A stretch of 40,031 nucleotides of DNA from Oscillospiraceae bacterium (GTDB lineage: Bacteria; Bacillota; Clostridia; Oscillospirales; Ruminococcaceae): contig WRLK01000029.1 of NCBI GenBank assembly GCA_009777635.1, positions 1 to 40,031 of the forward strand. Reading direction: 5' to 3'. The translations under genes were made by a program, and so were the position numbers. The notes under the pieces are model-generated. The model made no database searches. It was not told where the DNA came from and saw nothing but the letters and a program-made list of their open reading frames with translations. Numbering within the stretch: position 1 is the first letter of the stretch; every line of letters begins with the position of its first letter. Positions 23,936 to 32,838 of the stretch are shown here, piece by piece.

Positions 23936-24682
23936 TCAATCTCCGCAAAGCCAGCCTGCGAAATTTGTCCAGAACCCGTCATATGACTTCCATTCCATAA
24001 ATTCGTTTGAGCCCCAATGCGGCGAGCAATCGGACGAGAAGATAGCCGTACGTCCTTTCCCAAACCTTGCAATGGCGATAAACGGATCTCCACCAATTGT
24101 CGCGATAGAATCACTGCTTTTCTTTAAGATTGTGCGGTTATACCCCAAAAATCTTGGCCAATCGTCCCCCACGCCTTTTAAGATGGCGTGGTCTTTTTTT
24201 ACCACTTTTGGAGTTACGCCTTGCGGTACCTCGCACCGGTCGTCTATCTCTAGCATTTCAACTGGCAGCGCCTCGGCAAGTGCCGTCTGACCGTATCTTG
24301 CTTTTGCATCGATTCCGCTGAACGACAGGTATCCACCTATCATACACAGCGCGCCGCCGTCTTTCACATAATCGCGTAAGCTTTCGCAGCGGTCGGGCAG
24401 AAATTCGCTCCTCACAAAGGTCCCCGCGCTGAGAAGCAGGGTATTGGAGCCGATATCCGACAAAATCACTGCATCGTATCCAGCAAGTTCTTCTTTTGTA
24501 TACGGGAATTTTTCAGCCGCCACCTCGTTATTGAGATATGTGACGTCGTAACCGCCGTCAGAAAGGATTTTTATCAGCCGCGTTGCGCCTTCACCATACG
24601 ACGATGTATAAAACGTATCAAAGCCTTTCGTGTGCGCTGTGTAAGTTACCCATGACTCACCTGCAAACAGTATTTTTTTCAA
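23936..24682 (-). CDS. ThuA/glutamine-amidotransferase-like cytoplasmic protein
   Basis: A 248-residue protein with a class I glutamine-amidotransferase-like fold, close to the 'putative glutamine amidotransferase' (DUF1355) family: MKKILFAGESWVTYTAHTKG opening, then YDAVILSDIGSNTLLL, VKDGGALCMIGGYLSFSG and GKGRTAIFSSDCSPHWG. The usual nucleophile elbow Cys is replaced by a Gly-rich GGYLSF context, so amidotransferase activity is doubtful. ThuA-like members occur in sugar-utilisation operons. TTG 24682 has AGGAGGGG upstream, 14 bp after the permease stop. It is the last gene of the operon. Confidence 0.75.
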   Translation of the reverse strand: MKKILFAGESWVTYTAHTKGFDTFYTSSYGEGATRLIKILSDGGYDVTYLNNEVAAEKFPYTKEELAGYDAVILSDIGSNTLLLSAGTFVRSEFLPDRCESLRDYVKDGGALCMIGGYLSFSGIDAKARYGQTALAEALPVEMLEIDDRCEVPQGVTPKVVKKDHAILKGVGDDWPRFLGYNRTILKKSSDSIATIGGDPFIAIARFGKGRTAIFSSDCSPHWGSNEFMEWKSYDGFWTNFAGWLCGD

Positions 24683-24696
24683 AAATGCGCCCCTCC

Positions 24697-25734
24697 TTAT
24701 GCGGATTTTTTCGTGTTTGAATCGTTTGAGGATTCCCTTATCTTTTTATTTTCCGTGAAATAATTCAGTACCATGACCAAAATCAGTACGCCGCCCCAGA
24801 TAAGCGGGATATAAAAACTGCTGATTTGCGGGAAACGGTTCAGCCCCGACGAAAGCATTTGAAGCACACAGATTGCCAGCACAACGCCGCCAAGCCTGCC
24901 TTTGCCCCCTGCGGGGTTGACGCCGCCAAGCACCACGATTAAAATGCATTGCAGCGTATACACCGTGCCATAGTCGGCACGGGCGGAGTTATAGTTGGCA
25001 AGCATAATCAGCCCGCCCATCGCAGCGCAGATGCCTGACAGCATATAGGTCTTTATCAGCAAAAGGTCAGTGTTGAGCCCGCTGAATTTTGCGGCGGTGA
25101 TGTTCGTCCCCAGCATGTAAATTTTCGTACCGTATGTGGTCCGGGTTAAAAGAAATTGCAGGATAACCGCCATCAATACAAAGAAAACCAGCTGCATTGG
25201 GATGACGCCGAAAAGCCTTCCGGCAATGGTTTCGGCGTACCGAATCGGGATATCGCTTACTGCTTTGCCCCGGGTCAGTACGATGGCAATACCCGTGAAC
25301 AATTCAAGGGAACCGAGGGTTGCCAGTATGGGCGGGATTTTCACTTTTGAAATCAAAACCCCATTCATGGCGCCAGCCAGCCCGCCGACTATCATGCCAA
25401 AAATCATGGCGGCCGGTATCGCATATACAGGCAATACCCCATTTTCATATGCCATTTCTTTTAGAAGCAGAGCCGAACTGATAGACGCAAAGTTCGCAAC
25501 GCCGACGACCGAAAGGTCGATGCCTCCGGTAATCATGCAGAGCATGATGCCAAGGGACATCAGCCCGAACTCGGGGAATTGCGCCGCCATAGTCTGAAAG
25601 CTGATTGGCGTGTAAAACCGGTCGAAGCGAAAAATCGCCATGAAAATAAGCCAGATTATCATCAAACCGACAAGGCGGGTCAAGTATACGTCCCGGTTCA
25701 GAAAAGACCAAAGGCCCCTGTTGTTTTGTTTCAT
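24697..25734 (-). CDS. Sugar ABC transporter permease (RbsC family), second
   Basis: A 345-residue membrane protein of the branched ribose/xylose/AI-2 permease family, with 8-10 helices. Family signs are MLCMITGGIDLSVVGVANFA, IPPILATLGSLELFTG and VVLGGVNPAGGKGRLGGVVL. It pairs with the permease encoded immediately upstream; the ATGA overlap (25731-25734) shows translational coupling and a heterodimeric channel. GGGAGG lies in the end of the upstream gene. The closest layouts are LsrC-LsrD and RhaP-RhaQ. Confidence 0.92.
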   Translation of the reverse strand: MKQNNRGLWSFLNRDVYLTRLVGLMIIWLIFMAIFRFDRFYTPISFQTMAAQFPEFGLMSLGIMLCMITGGIDLSVVGVANFASISSALLLKEMAYENGVLPVYAIPAAMIFGMIVGGLAGAMNGVLISKVKIPPILATLGSLELFTGIAIVLTRGKAVSDIPIRYAETIAGRLFGVIPMQLVFFVLMAVILQFLLTRTTYGTKIYMLGTNITAAKFSGLNTDLLLIKTYMLSGICAAMGGLIMLANYNSARADYGTVYTLQCILIVVLGGVNPAGGKGRLGGVVLAICVLQMLSSGLNRFPQISSFYIPLIWGGVLILVMVLNYFTENKKIRESSNDSNTKKSA

Positions 25735-26750
25735 AGCCTTGCCCTCCCCAGGTTTTTACGGGCGGGGTCGTTGGCCCGGACAACCTGATACGCGCTGATT
25801 CCGGTTCCGATAATAATGAGCATGCCCAGAAATACCCCCTGCCAGAAAGTGGGGATGCCCATGAGAATCAGCGAGTTTTGCACCATTACGATAAGGATTG
25901 TGCCGAACATGCACCCCGTGAGGGAGCCTGTGCCCCCTGTGATTGCCGTGCCCCCAAGCACGACGCCTGCGATAATCATCATTTCCATACCCAGCATGTT
26001 TGTCGGGTGGCACTGGGTCATCATGCACACGCGGATGAGCCCTGCAAGGCTTGCGATAACGCCGACGATGACATAAAGCAAAAACTTTATCTTCCACACG
26101 TTAAAGCCGGCGCGGCGGGCGCTTGTCTCGTTGCCGCCTATTGCATACAGTCCCCGGCCGAACATCGTGTATTTCAGTACAAAAAATATAATGATCAAAA
26201 CCACTATCAGGATTAAGAAAGATACCGGCATGCGGGACGACAGCCCGGACGTCCTGTTTTGCGCGACAAACAGCGCGGATGTGCCGAAAGACGACATGCC
26301 TTCCGGTATAGTGGCAAGCTGCCGGGAATTAAGCGCGCCCTGCATAAAGCCCCTGAACACGCTGGACATGCCAAGGGTGACAATCAGCGGCGGCAGGTTG
26401 AATTGGGCAATCAAAAACCCGTTTACCGCACCAAACAATGCACCAAGTACACACACCATAACAATCGGGAGAAGCATACCGCCTTGGTAGTTCATGTCAA
26501 GCAGCGTCGAGGTCGTAATATAAATACTCAGCGAGGCAAGTGCCGGAAACGACACGTCTATACCGCCCGAAATAATGACCATGAATGCGCCGATTGCCAT
26601 GAGCCCCGGAACAACCAGCGCCGACGCCAAATCGACGATATTGTTGGGCGTAAAGAACTGCCCCGAACGGGCTTGAATGACAAACGCCAACAGTACGATG
26701 ACAAAAAAGATGTAGGTTTCGTTTTGCCGCATCAATTTTTTCACTAACAT
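25731..26750 (-). CDS. Sugar ABC transporter permease (RbsC family), first
   Basis: A 339-residue permease with 8-10 helices, showing MVIISGGIDVSFPALASLSIY, LPPLIVTLGMSSVFRGFMQG and VVLGGTAITGGTGSLTGCMFG. ATG 26750 is preceded by GGAGGTG, 14 bp after the ATPase stop. Having two distinct permeases plus one double ATPase is the AI-2/rhamnose/autoinducer-type arrangement, not the single-permease ribose type. Confidence 0.92.
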   Translation of the reverse strand: MLVKKLMRQNETYIFFVIVLLAFVIQARSGQFFTPNNIVDLASALVVPGLMAIGAFMVIISGGIDVSFPALASLSIYITTSTLLDMNYQGGMLLPIVMVCVLGALFGAVNGFLIAQFNLPPLIVTLGMSSVFRGFMQGALNSRQLATIPEGMSSFGTSALFVAQNRTSGLSSRMPVSFLILIVVLIIIFFVLKYTMFGRGLYAIGGNETSARRAGFNVWKIKFLLYVIVGVIASLAGLIRVCMMTQCHPTNMLGMEMMIIAGVVLGGTAITGGTGSLTGCMFGTILIVMVQNSLILMGIPTFWQGVFLGMLIIIGTGISAYQVVRANDPARKNLGRARL

Positions 26751-26764
26751 CCGTCATGCACCTC

Positions 26765-28249
26765 CTACATCATGTAGCCGGAAAGTTCGGCTACGTTTGT
26801 TTCAGAAGGCTTGAGCGAAGCGGTGATTTCGCCGCCGCGCATAATCAGGATATCCGATGAGTTCGCCAGTATTTCCGGCAGGTCGTCGGATATGATAATG
26901 ATGCCAAGCCCCTCTTTTGCCAAATTATGCAGTATCTCGTGGATATCCCGCTTCGAGCCGATGTCAACGCCCACCGTCGGGCCGTTTAGTATCAGCACTT
27001 TCAAATCAATCGCAAGCCATTTCGCAAGCACCACGCGCTGCTGGTTCCCGCCTGAGAGGGTATTGCACGCATTGTTTGCGTCGGGGGTTGCCACTGAGAG
27101 CCGCCGTATCAAGCGCTCGCCCTCATCCCGACGTGTTTTGTCGGCTAATAGCCCCAGTTTCCCTGCAAGTTTGTCGATTTCAGCGATAACGGCGTTATCC
27201 CCGATGCTGCGCGGCAGGAATAATCCTTCCGTCAGCCGGTCTTCCGGCACATACCCGATCCCATTTTCAATTGCCTTATCAGGTGCGTTCAAAATCACGT
27301 CCTTGCCGTCAATGCGGATGGTCCCGCCATCCGCTTTCCGCATACCGAAAAGGGTCAGCGCAAGCTCCGTGCGCCCCGAACCGAGCAGCCCCGTAATGCT
27401 GAGGATTTCCCCCCGCTTCAGCGAAAAGTTGATATTGTCGAAATATCCGTCCAGTTTCAGGTTTTGAACTTCAAGCACCGGTTCTTCCGACACATTTTCA
27501 GGAGTGAACGTTAAATCTTCAATCTCGCGCCCGGTCATATAATAAGTAAACTTTTTGTCGTCTAATTCGGCAGTATTGCCGGTGGCGACCAGTTCTCCGC
27601 TTCGCATGATGGTAAAGCGCTCGGATATTTCAAATACTTCGTCAAGCTTGTGGCTGACAAATAAAATCGCAATCCCCTGCGCTTTTAAATCCAGGATTAT
27701 TTGAAACAAGGCGTTGACTTCCTTACGCGTCAAGGCCGTTGTCGGCTCGTCCATGATAATCAGCTTCGCGTTAAACATCAGTGCGCGGCATATCGCCACC
27801 AACTGCTTGTTTGCAACGGAAAGCGCCCCGACTTTTTCGTCGAGGTCCACATCAAAATTAATTTTGGCAATTGCGTCCTGGGCAATTTGGCGCATGCGTT
27901 TCTTGTTGACAAGCTTGCGTTTATCGGCAAGCTCGCTGTTAAACGCAAGGTTTTCCATCACCGACAGGTTCGGGAAGATAGAAAAATCCTGATAGATAAC
28001 CTGCACGCCGTTCATAATCGCTTCAATCGGCGTGATTTTATTGTATGACTTGCCGCCCATCTCAATATGGCCGGAGGTTGGCGTATACACTCCGGATATC
28101 ACTTTAATCAGGGTTGATTTGCCACAGCCGTTTTCACCGGCAAGGCAATGAATCTCCCCCGGGTAAATCTCAAGGTTTATTCCTTTCAGGGCGTTTACGC
28201 CCGCGAAAGATTTTTTTACATCTACGGCTTTGAGCAGACTTTGGGCCAT
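26765..28249 (-). CDS. Sugar ABC transporter ATPase (RbsA-like, double NBD)
   Basis: A 494-residue ATPase with two ABC domains. NBD1 is complete: Walker A GENGCGKST, a signature region reading LSVANKQLVAICRAL and Walker B LIIMDEPTTALT. NBD2 has GLLGSGRTE in place of Walker A, signature LSGGNQQRV, and a Walker B that reads LILNGPTVGVDIG, so the usual Asp-Glu pair is Asn-Gly. Site 2 is probably non-hydrolytic, as is known for this transporter group. ATG 28249 gives the family start MAQSLLKAVDV; an extension to 28327 would translate the intergenic hairpin and is rejected. Confidence 0.9.
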   Translation of the reverse strand: MAQSLLKAVDVKKSFAGVNALKGINLEIYPGEIHCLAGENGCGKSTLIKVISGVYTPTSGHIEMGGKSYNKITPIEAIMNGVQVIYQDFSIFPNLSVMENLAFNSELADKRKLVNKKRMRQIAQDAIAKINFDVDLDEKVGALSVANKQLVAICRALMFNAKLIIMDEPTTALTRKEVNALFQIILDLKAQGIAILFVSHKLDEVFEISERFTIMRSGELVATGNTAELDDKKFTYYMTGREIEDLTFTPENVSEEPVLEVQNLKLDGYFDNINFSLKRGEILSITGLLGSGRTELALTLFGMRKADGGTIRIDGKDVILNAPDKAIENGIGYVPEDRLTEGLFLPRSIGDNAVIAEIDKLAGKLGLLADKTRRDEGERLIRRLSVATPDANNACNTLSGGNQQRVVLAKWLAIDLKVLILNGPTVGVDIGSKRDIHEILHNLAKEGLGIIIISDDLPEILANSSDILIMRGGEITASLKPSETNVAELSGYMM

Positions 28250-28283
28250 TACGGTATCGCTTCCTTTCTGCGCAAAATGGATG

Positions 28284-28319
28284 CCGCCCGGAAAAGCTTC
28301 CTGATCCATTTCCGGGCGG
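28284..28319 (-). repeat. Intergenic stem-loop between binding protein and ATPase genes
   Basis: A perfect 11-bp stem, CCGCCCGGAAA and TTTCCGGGCGG, without a T-run. In binding-protein operons such hairpins protect the upstream mRNA 3' end and lower expression of the ATPase relative to the binding protein. Confidence 0.8.
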
Positions 28320-28336
28320 TCATTCACAGGTGTTTC

Positions 28337-29428
28337 TTAGAAACCAAAGCTGTCAACGTTTTCCGCGTTGATAACAATCCAGCCCTGGCCTTCGAGTACG
28401 GTCGTGCTGCCTGGCTTAAACACAAGGTCGGTGTAACCTTCTACGCCAAGATCAAGATGGTCTGTAACAGGCAGTCCGCGGAGCATATGAACTGCCAGTG
28501 CGGCCATTGCCTGGCCTGCAAGGGCGGGATCCCACAGGGTCAGGGATTGGACAGCGCCGCTCCTGAGAAGGGCTGCGTTGTCGGCGGGCAATCCCGTGCC
28601 AGAAGTAAACGCTTTGCCTGTAAGGCCAAGTTCTTCGATTGCACGGGCGACACCGGGGGCGTCAAAGGACGATGTCCCCATGATGCCTTTGAGGTCGGGA
28701 TATTTTTTGAACAGCTCGAGTGCCGTGTTGTAAGCGATGTCGCCGTTATCCTCGGATTCAACGCGGGGCTCGGCTTCCAGCAGCGTCATGTTCGGGTACG
28801 CCACCTTCTGGTGTGCAACGCCGCCATCCGCCCACTCGTTGTGGGACGCATTGGTTACGTGGGCGACCATTGTGGTGTAAACGCCTTCCTCGCCCATTGC
28901 CTCGGCAAGGTTATCCATGATGAAAGCGCCGTACTGGTCATTGCTGAACGCTTCAATGTTATAATCCACATTGACAAGGGATGCACCCTCATGGGCAATG
29001 ACGATGATACCTGCGTCACGGGCTTGTTTGAGTACGGGCTCAAGGGAACCGGGGTCAACCGGAACCACGCAGATGGCGTCAACACCGGATGCAATCAGGT
29101 CTTGAATCAGCTGTGCCTGAAGGGTTGCATCGATGTCGGCAGTCCCTCTTTGGTAGATGTTAAGTCCGGTTTTCTGGGCGTATTCTTTAACGCCGACGTC
29201 CATGCGGACAAACCAAGGGTTGGACGCGTCCTTCGGAACGACTACGATTTCCCAGTCGGACTCGTCTTTGTCAGACGCAACGGGTGCTGCGGGTTCAGCC
29301 GGTGCAGATTCCGCAGGCTGTTCGGCGGGAGCGGCAGGCGCTGCAGGAGCCGGCGCGGAACCGCCGCCGCAAGCTGCTACGCCAAATACCAGAACCATTG
29401 CCATCATCAATGCTAAGATTTTCTTCAT
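28337..29428 (-). CDS. Sugar ABC transporter substrate-binding lipoprotein (RhaS/LsrB-like)
   Basis: A 363-residue lipoprotein. The signal peptide ends in a VAAC lipobox with Cys20, followed by an Ala/Pro/Glu-rich tether (21-50). The type-1 periplasmic binding fold begins near WEIVVVPKDASNPWFVRMD and contains ASGVDAICVVPVDPGSLEP and IIVIAHEG, typical of the rhamnose / autoinducer-2 binding group rather than ribose. It captures a sugar outside the cell for the two permeases. ATG 29428 has AGGAGG 10 bases upstream. A 104-bp gap from the isomerase gene may hold extra regulation. Confidence 0.9.
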   Translation of the reverse strand: MKKILALMMAMVLVFGVAACGGGSAPAPAAPAAPAEQPAESAPAEPAAPVASDKDESDWEIVVVPKDASNPWFVRMDVGVKEYAQKTGLNIYQRGTADIDATLQAQLIQDLIASGVDAICVVPVDPGSLEPVLKQARDAGIIVIAHEGASLVNVDYNIEAFSNDQYGAFIMDNLAEAMGEEGVYTTMVAHVTNASHNEWADGGVAHQKVAYPNMTLLEAEPRVESEDNGDIAYNTALELFKKYPDLKGIMGTSSFDAPGVARAIEELGLTGKAFTSGTGLPADNAALLRSGAVQSLTLWDPALAGQAMAALAVHMLRGLPVTDHLDLGVEGYTDLVFKPGSTTVLEGQGWIVINAENVDSFGF

Positions 29429-29532
29429 AAAATAATTTCCTCCTAAATGATTTTTTAATCTATCATCAGACAGTCAACCACCTACCGTTAAACGGGGCGC
29501 CTGCTGTCGAGCAATATAAGTGTGGGTTATGT

Positions 29533-30519
29533 CTACTTACTTGTGTCGTTGAACATTAGTTTACGCAAAAACGCGCTGATTTCACAAGCATTTCCTGTCT
29601 GATAAATTTTCTTGATTTCCGCATCGTCAATTTTATCGGCCATGCCATATAGAATGTCGAACCAGCGTACGCTTTCGTTGCAGGCATCCCTGCCGTCTTC
29701 ACGGTACGGGTACTGGTCGGTCGAAATATAACCGTCATAACCCGTGCGCTTCAGCCAATAGAAAAACTCGATAAAGGGAATGGTATGTATCGAGCCGGTA
29801 ATCATATCGTCGTCCCATTCGCCGTAGTTGTCGTTCATGTGGATATGGAACAGCTTATCCCCGTACTTTTTCAAAATCGCGACGCTTTCCGCGACATTTT
29901 CGTGTGCTGCCGTGCCGTGGCCGTAATCAACCGTGACCCCGCAGTTCGGTAGCCCCACCTCATTTACCATGAGCAGCGTGGACGCCGCGGTTGCTGGGTA
30001 GCTGAAATTGCGCGGTTCGCGCGGCTTGTACTCAATCGAAATCTTTACGTCGGGGCGGTGCTTGCAGCATTCCCGCACGCTGTCGATAAACCAGCCGTGT
30101 TCTTCCAGGTAGTCGCCCTGAAAATGATAATCATAGCCGTCCTGCCCGGGCCATAAGCTTAACAAATCCCCCCCGAGAAAACGCGCAATGTCTATTATCT
30201 CTTTTGTTTCGTCCACAGCCTTGCGCCTTATGGCCGCATCCTTTGAGGAATACGCGCCTTTGCCATACTCCGGCCTCCCGAAGTTTTCGGGGATAATGGA
30301 AACCAATTCAAGCCCCGTGCGCTCCAGATTTTCTTTTACACGCTTCGCGTTATCGGGCGTAATGTGCCATGTGCCGACCAGCTCTACGCCTGTCACGCCT
30401 TTTATGGACTTCACGCGGTCAAACAATTCTTCCAGAGTATATTCTTTTTGATACCCGCAGGTCATGTACCGGTCGGAAAAATTGCCGACGTTACCAAGGA
30501 TTACACTATATTTTGCCAT
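29533..30519 (-). CDS. Sugar phosphate isomerase/epimerase (xylose-isomerase-like TIM barrel)
   Basis: A 328-residue protein with the AP-endonuclease-2/xylose isomerase-like barrel. Metal-site candidates: Glu in SIEYKPREPRNF, Asp/His in VDYGHGTAAHEN, His in FHIHMNDNYGEWDDD, and the late STDQYPYRED, where an acidic ligand would be expected. It probably isomerises or epimerises the sugar brought in by the ABC transporter. AAGGAGGG precedes ATG 30519, 21 bp after the lacI stop. The specific sugar is not deducible. Confidence 0.85.
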   Translation of the reverse strand: MAKYSVILGNVGNFSDRYMTCGYQKEYTLEELFDRVKSIKGVTGVELVGTWHITPDNAKRVKENLERTGLELVSIIPENFGRPEYGKGAYSSKDAAIRRKAVDETKEIIDIARFLGGDLLSLWPGQDGYDYHFQGDYLEEHGWFIDSVRECCKHRPDVKISIEYKPREPRNFSYPATAASTLLMVNEVGLPNCGVTVDYGHGTAAHENVAESVAILKKYGDKLFHIHMNDNYGEWDDDMITGSIHTIPFIEFFYWLKRTGYDGYISTDQYPYREDGRDACNESVRWFDILYGMADKIDDAEIKKIYQTGNACEISAFLRKLMFNDTSK

Positions 30520-30540
30520 ATGATTCCCTCCTTATCGTTG

Positions 30541-31566
30541 TTAGAGTCGAACGGATTCCCGTACAACCAGTTTTGTTGTAATAACGGTTTGCTGTACCGG
30601 CTCGTTTTTGTTTTTTATCCGGCGCAAAAGGGTATTAAAGCAGCATCTGCCGAGCTGTTCTATATTTTGCGCGACAGTCGTGAGCGGCGGGCGCGTATAT
30701 GCCGCCAATGAAATATTGTCAAACCCCACTACGCCCACATCTCTCGGAACTCTGTGCCCCGCCTCGGATAGGGCGGCCAAAACACCTACCGCTATCAAAT
30801 CGCTGGAACAGACATACACCTCTGCCAACGGCTCTTTTTTTGTAAGCTTTGTCTTGAACAACTGGTACGCGGAGGTGATTTTGTCATGCCTTAAAAATTC
30901 GCTTGTAATCATTTCTTTCTCGATAAAAGGTAAGCCGTTTTCTTCCAGTCCCATCTTAAAGCCCATATACCGTTCATGAACATTCGAAAGAGCCATATCC
31001 TGTGAGATATAACCAATTCGCTTATACCCCGTGTTTTTCAATCTTTTTATTAACTGGCGCATAGCCCCGCCATTATCTGTAATGACCGACGATACGGGAT
31101 GATTGAGAATATGGCAGTCACCCAATACAACCGGAATGCGCTCCGCGGCGGAAAGGATATGTTTTTCCTCCATTGAATTCCCAACAATAATCAATCCGTT
31201 TATCCCGTTGCGAATCAATTCCTTCACATATCGAAGACCAACTTGTTTTCCGTGGCGCATTCCGCACAACAACGCGGTATAACCGTTATCCCACGATGTA
31301 TTGTATATCATCTGGGCAAAGCGGGAGTAAAACTCGTTTGATATGTCCGGCACAAGAATCCCAATGGTTCTGTTTTCGCCTGTGAAAGCTGCCTCAGTAC
31401 GAACAAGAGGCTTATAATTTGTTTTATGGATGGCCTCTAAAACTCTTTCGGCCGTTTCCGACGAAATGGGTGCGGTCTGATTCAGCACATGGGATACAGT
31501 CGTCACCGATACGCCGGCCTCACGCGCAACGTCGGACATTGTGACCGACTTTCTTCTTTCTGGCAC
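30541..31566 (-). CDS. LacI/GalR-family regulator of the sugar operon
   Basis: A 341-residue regulator. The helix-turn-helix MSDVAREAGVSVTTVSHVLN is at about 10-29, followed by the hinge and a periplasmic-binding-like effector domain (GILVPDISNEFYSRFAQMIY; VPRDVGVVGFDNISLA). It is the first gene of the co-directional sugar operon and likely represses it until the sugar or its phosphate binds. The start is GTG 31566 with AAGGGGG upstream. No clear LacI-type palindrome could be fixed by eye at the promoter. Confidence 0.93.
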   Translation of the reverse strand: MPERRKSVTMSDVAREAGVSVTTVSHVLNQTAPISSETAERVLEAIHKTNYKPLVRTEAAFTGENRTIGILVPDISNEFYSRFAQMIYNTSWDNGYTALLCGMRHGKQVGLRYVKELIRNGINGLIIVGNSMEEKHILSAAERIPVVLGDCHILNHPVSSVITDNGGAMRQLIKRLKNTGYKRIGYISQDMALSNVHERYMGFKMGLEENGLPFIEKEMITSEFLRHDKITSAYQLFKTKLTKKEPLAEVYVCSSDLIAVGVLAALSEAGHRVPRDVGVVGFDNISLAAYTRPPLTTVAQNIEQLGRCCFNTLLRRIKNKNEPVQQTVITTKLVVRESVRL

Positions 31567-31594
31567 CGCAATCCGTACCCCCTTTTATGCGCAT

Positions 31595-31623
31595 ATTATA
31601 ACAATTTGCAAAAATACATTCAA
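31595..31623 (-). promoter_or_regulatory. Promoter of lacI / sugar operon
   Basis: On the minus strand TTGAAT (31618-31623), a 17-bp spacer and consensus TATAAT (31595-31600), about 30 bases before the lacI start. Confidence 0.75.
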
Positions 31624-31691
31624 GTTTCAAACAAAAAAACGATAATTTTCATTAATTTTCATGAAATAATATATGGCGAAAGGAGCATAGC

Positions 31692-31730
31692 ATACAAGGG
31701 GCAAAGCGTGAACCGCTTTGCCCCTTGTAT
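31692..31730. terminator. Long hairpin downstream of the GGGtGRT gene
   Basis: A 17-bp perfect stem (ATACAAGGGGCAAAGCG and complement) with a 5-nt loop. A TTTTTT run follows at a distance on the plus strand only. It probably separates the leftward GGGtGRT transcript from the sugar operon promoter. Confidence 0.6.
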
Positions 31731-31771
31731 ATTGAATGTGTTTTTTGAATCTTTAAACTACCCTTGACATT

Positions 31772-31787
31772 CCCGGCTGACGCCGGG
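31772..31787. repeat. CCCGGC/GCCGGG hairpin
   Basis: A 6-bp stem with loop TGAC, preceded by CCCTTGACATT. The context resembles right ends of IS200/IS605-type elements as I remember them, but no tnpA or tnpB is nearby. It may equally be a weak terminator. Confidence 0.35.
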
Positions 31788-31824
31788 CGCTCATGCTTTA
31801 GTATTTTATCACAGCGGTTATCGC

Positions 31825-32826
31825 TTAGTTCTTCATGCTCTGCTCGACTGCGACCGCTACCGCGACGGTTGCGCCGACCATTGGGTTGTTGCCCATGCCG
31901 AGGAAGCCCATCATCTCGACGTGCGCCGGTACGGAGCTGGAGCCCGCGAACTGCGCATCGGAGTGCATACGCCCCATCGTGTCGGTCATTCCGTAGGAAG
32001 CGGGGCCCGCCGCCATATTGTCGGGATGCAGGGTACGCCCCGTGCCGCCGCCTGACGCGACGGAAAAATATTTCTTATCCTGCTCCATGCATTCTTTTTT
32101 GTATGTCCCCGCGACAGGGTGCTGGAATCGCGTGGGGTTCGTCGAGTTGCCCGTGATGGACACGTCAACGCCCTCAAGATGCATGACGGCAACGCCTTCG
32201 CGCACGTCGTCCGCACCGTAGCAGCGCACGTTTTTGCGCTCGCCGCCGGAGTACGCGATTTCCTTTTCGACGTTTACCTTTCCGGAAGCATAGTCAAACT
32301 TCGTCTCGACGTATGTAAACCCGTTTATGCGCGAGATAATCTGCGCGGCGTCCTTGCCAAGGCCGTTTAATATGACGCGCAAAGGCGACCTGCGGCTTTT
32401 GTTGGCGTTGCGGACGATGCCGATCGCGCCCTCCGCCGCCGCGAAGGATTCATGTCCCGCCAAAAACGCGAAGCACTTCGTATCGTCGCGCAAAAGCATG
32501 GCGGCAAGGTTGCCGTGGCCTATGCCGACCTTGCGGTCTTCGGCAACGGAGCCCGCGATACAGAACGATTGCAATCCAATTCCGATGGCTTCGGCTGCTT
32601 CAGCCGCGGTTTTGCAGCCTTTTTTGAGGGCAATCGCGGCGCCCGCCACATATGCCCAACACGCGTTTTCAAAGGCGATGGGCTGGATTTCCTTTACGAT
32701 ATCGGCAGGGGAAAACCCTTTGTCCCTGCAGATTTTTTCGGCTTCCCCAAGGCTCTCTATGCCATACTGTGAAAGCGCGGAATTGACTTTATCTATACGG
32801 CGTTCATAACTTTCAAACAATGCCAT
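31825..32826 (-). CDS. GGGtGRT protein
   Basis: A 333-residue protein containing SGGGTGRTLHPDN at about 258-270, the signature from which the 'GGGtGRT protein' family takes its name. Other conserved-looking parts are SVAEDRKVGIGHGNLAAMLL, AFLAGHESFAAAEGAIGIVRN and a C-terminal Gly/Met-rich segment GFLGMGNNPMVGATVAVA. The biochemical function of the family is not known to me. The gene is 12 bp after a NifU-like scaffold gene with AGGAGGGG in between; this pairing is, as far as I recall, recurrent in Clostridia. A role in metal-cluster chemistry is inferred from the partner only. Confidence 0.85.
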   Translation of the reverse strand: MALFESYERRIDKVNSALSQYGIESLGEAEKICRDKGFSPADIVKEIQPIAFENACWAYVAGAAIALKKGCKTAAEAAEAIGIGLQSFCIAGSVAEDRKVGIGHGNLAAMLLRDDTKCFAFLAGHESFAAAEGAIGIVRNANKSRRSPLRVILNGLGKDAAQIISRINGFTYVETKFDYASGKVNVEKEIAYSGGERKNVRCYGADDVREGVAVMHLEGVDVSITGNSTNPTRFQHPVAGTYKKECMEQDKKYFSVASGGGTGRTLHPDNMAAGPASYGMTDTMGRMHSDAQFAGSSSVPAHVEMMGFLGMGNNPMVGATVAVAVAVEQSMKN

Positions 32827-32838
32827 GCGAATCCCCTC

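Noticed and set aside
23566-24114. Open frame of 182 codons on the minus strand overlapping the ThuA-like gene
   Set aside because: It overlaps an intact gene in another frame, has no ribosome binding site and shows no domain. The downstream part, rich in Arg, Ser and Trp, looks like translated non-coding DNA.
28148-29416. Long open frame (422 codons) on the plus strand
   Set aside because: It is antisense to the binding-protein gene and its ATPase neighbour, has no family resemblance and follows from the codon bias of the minus-strand genes.
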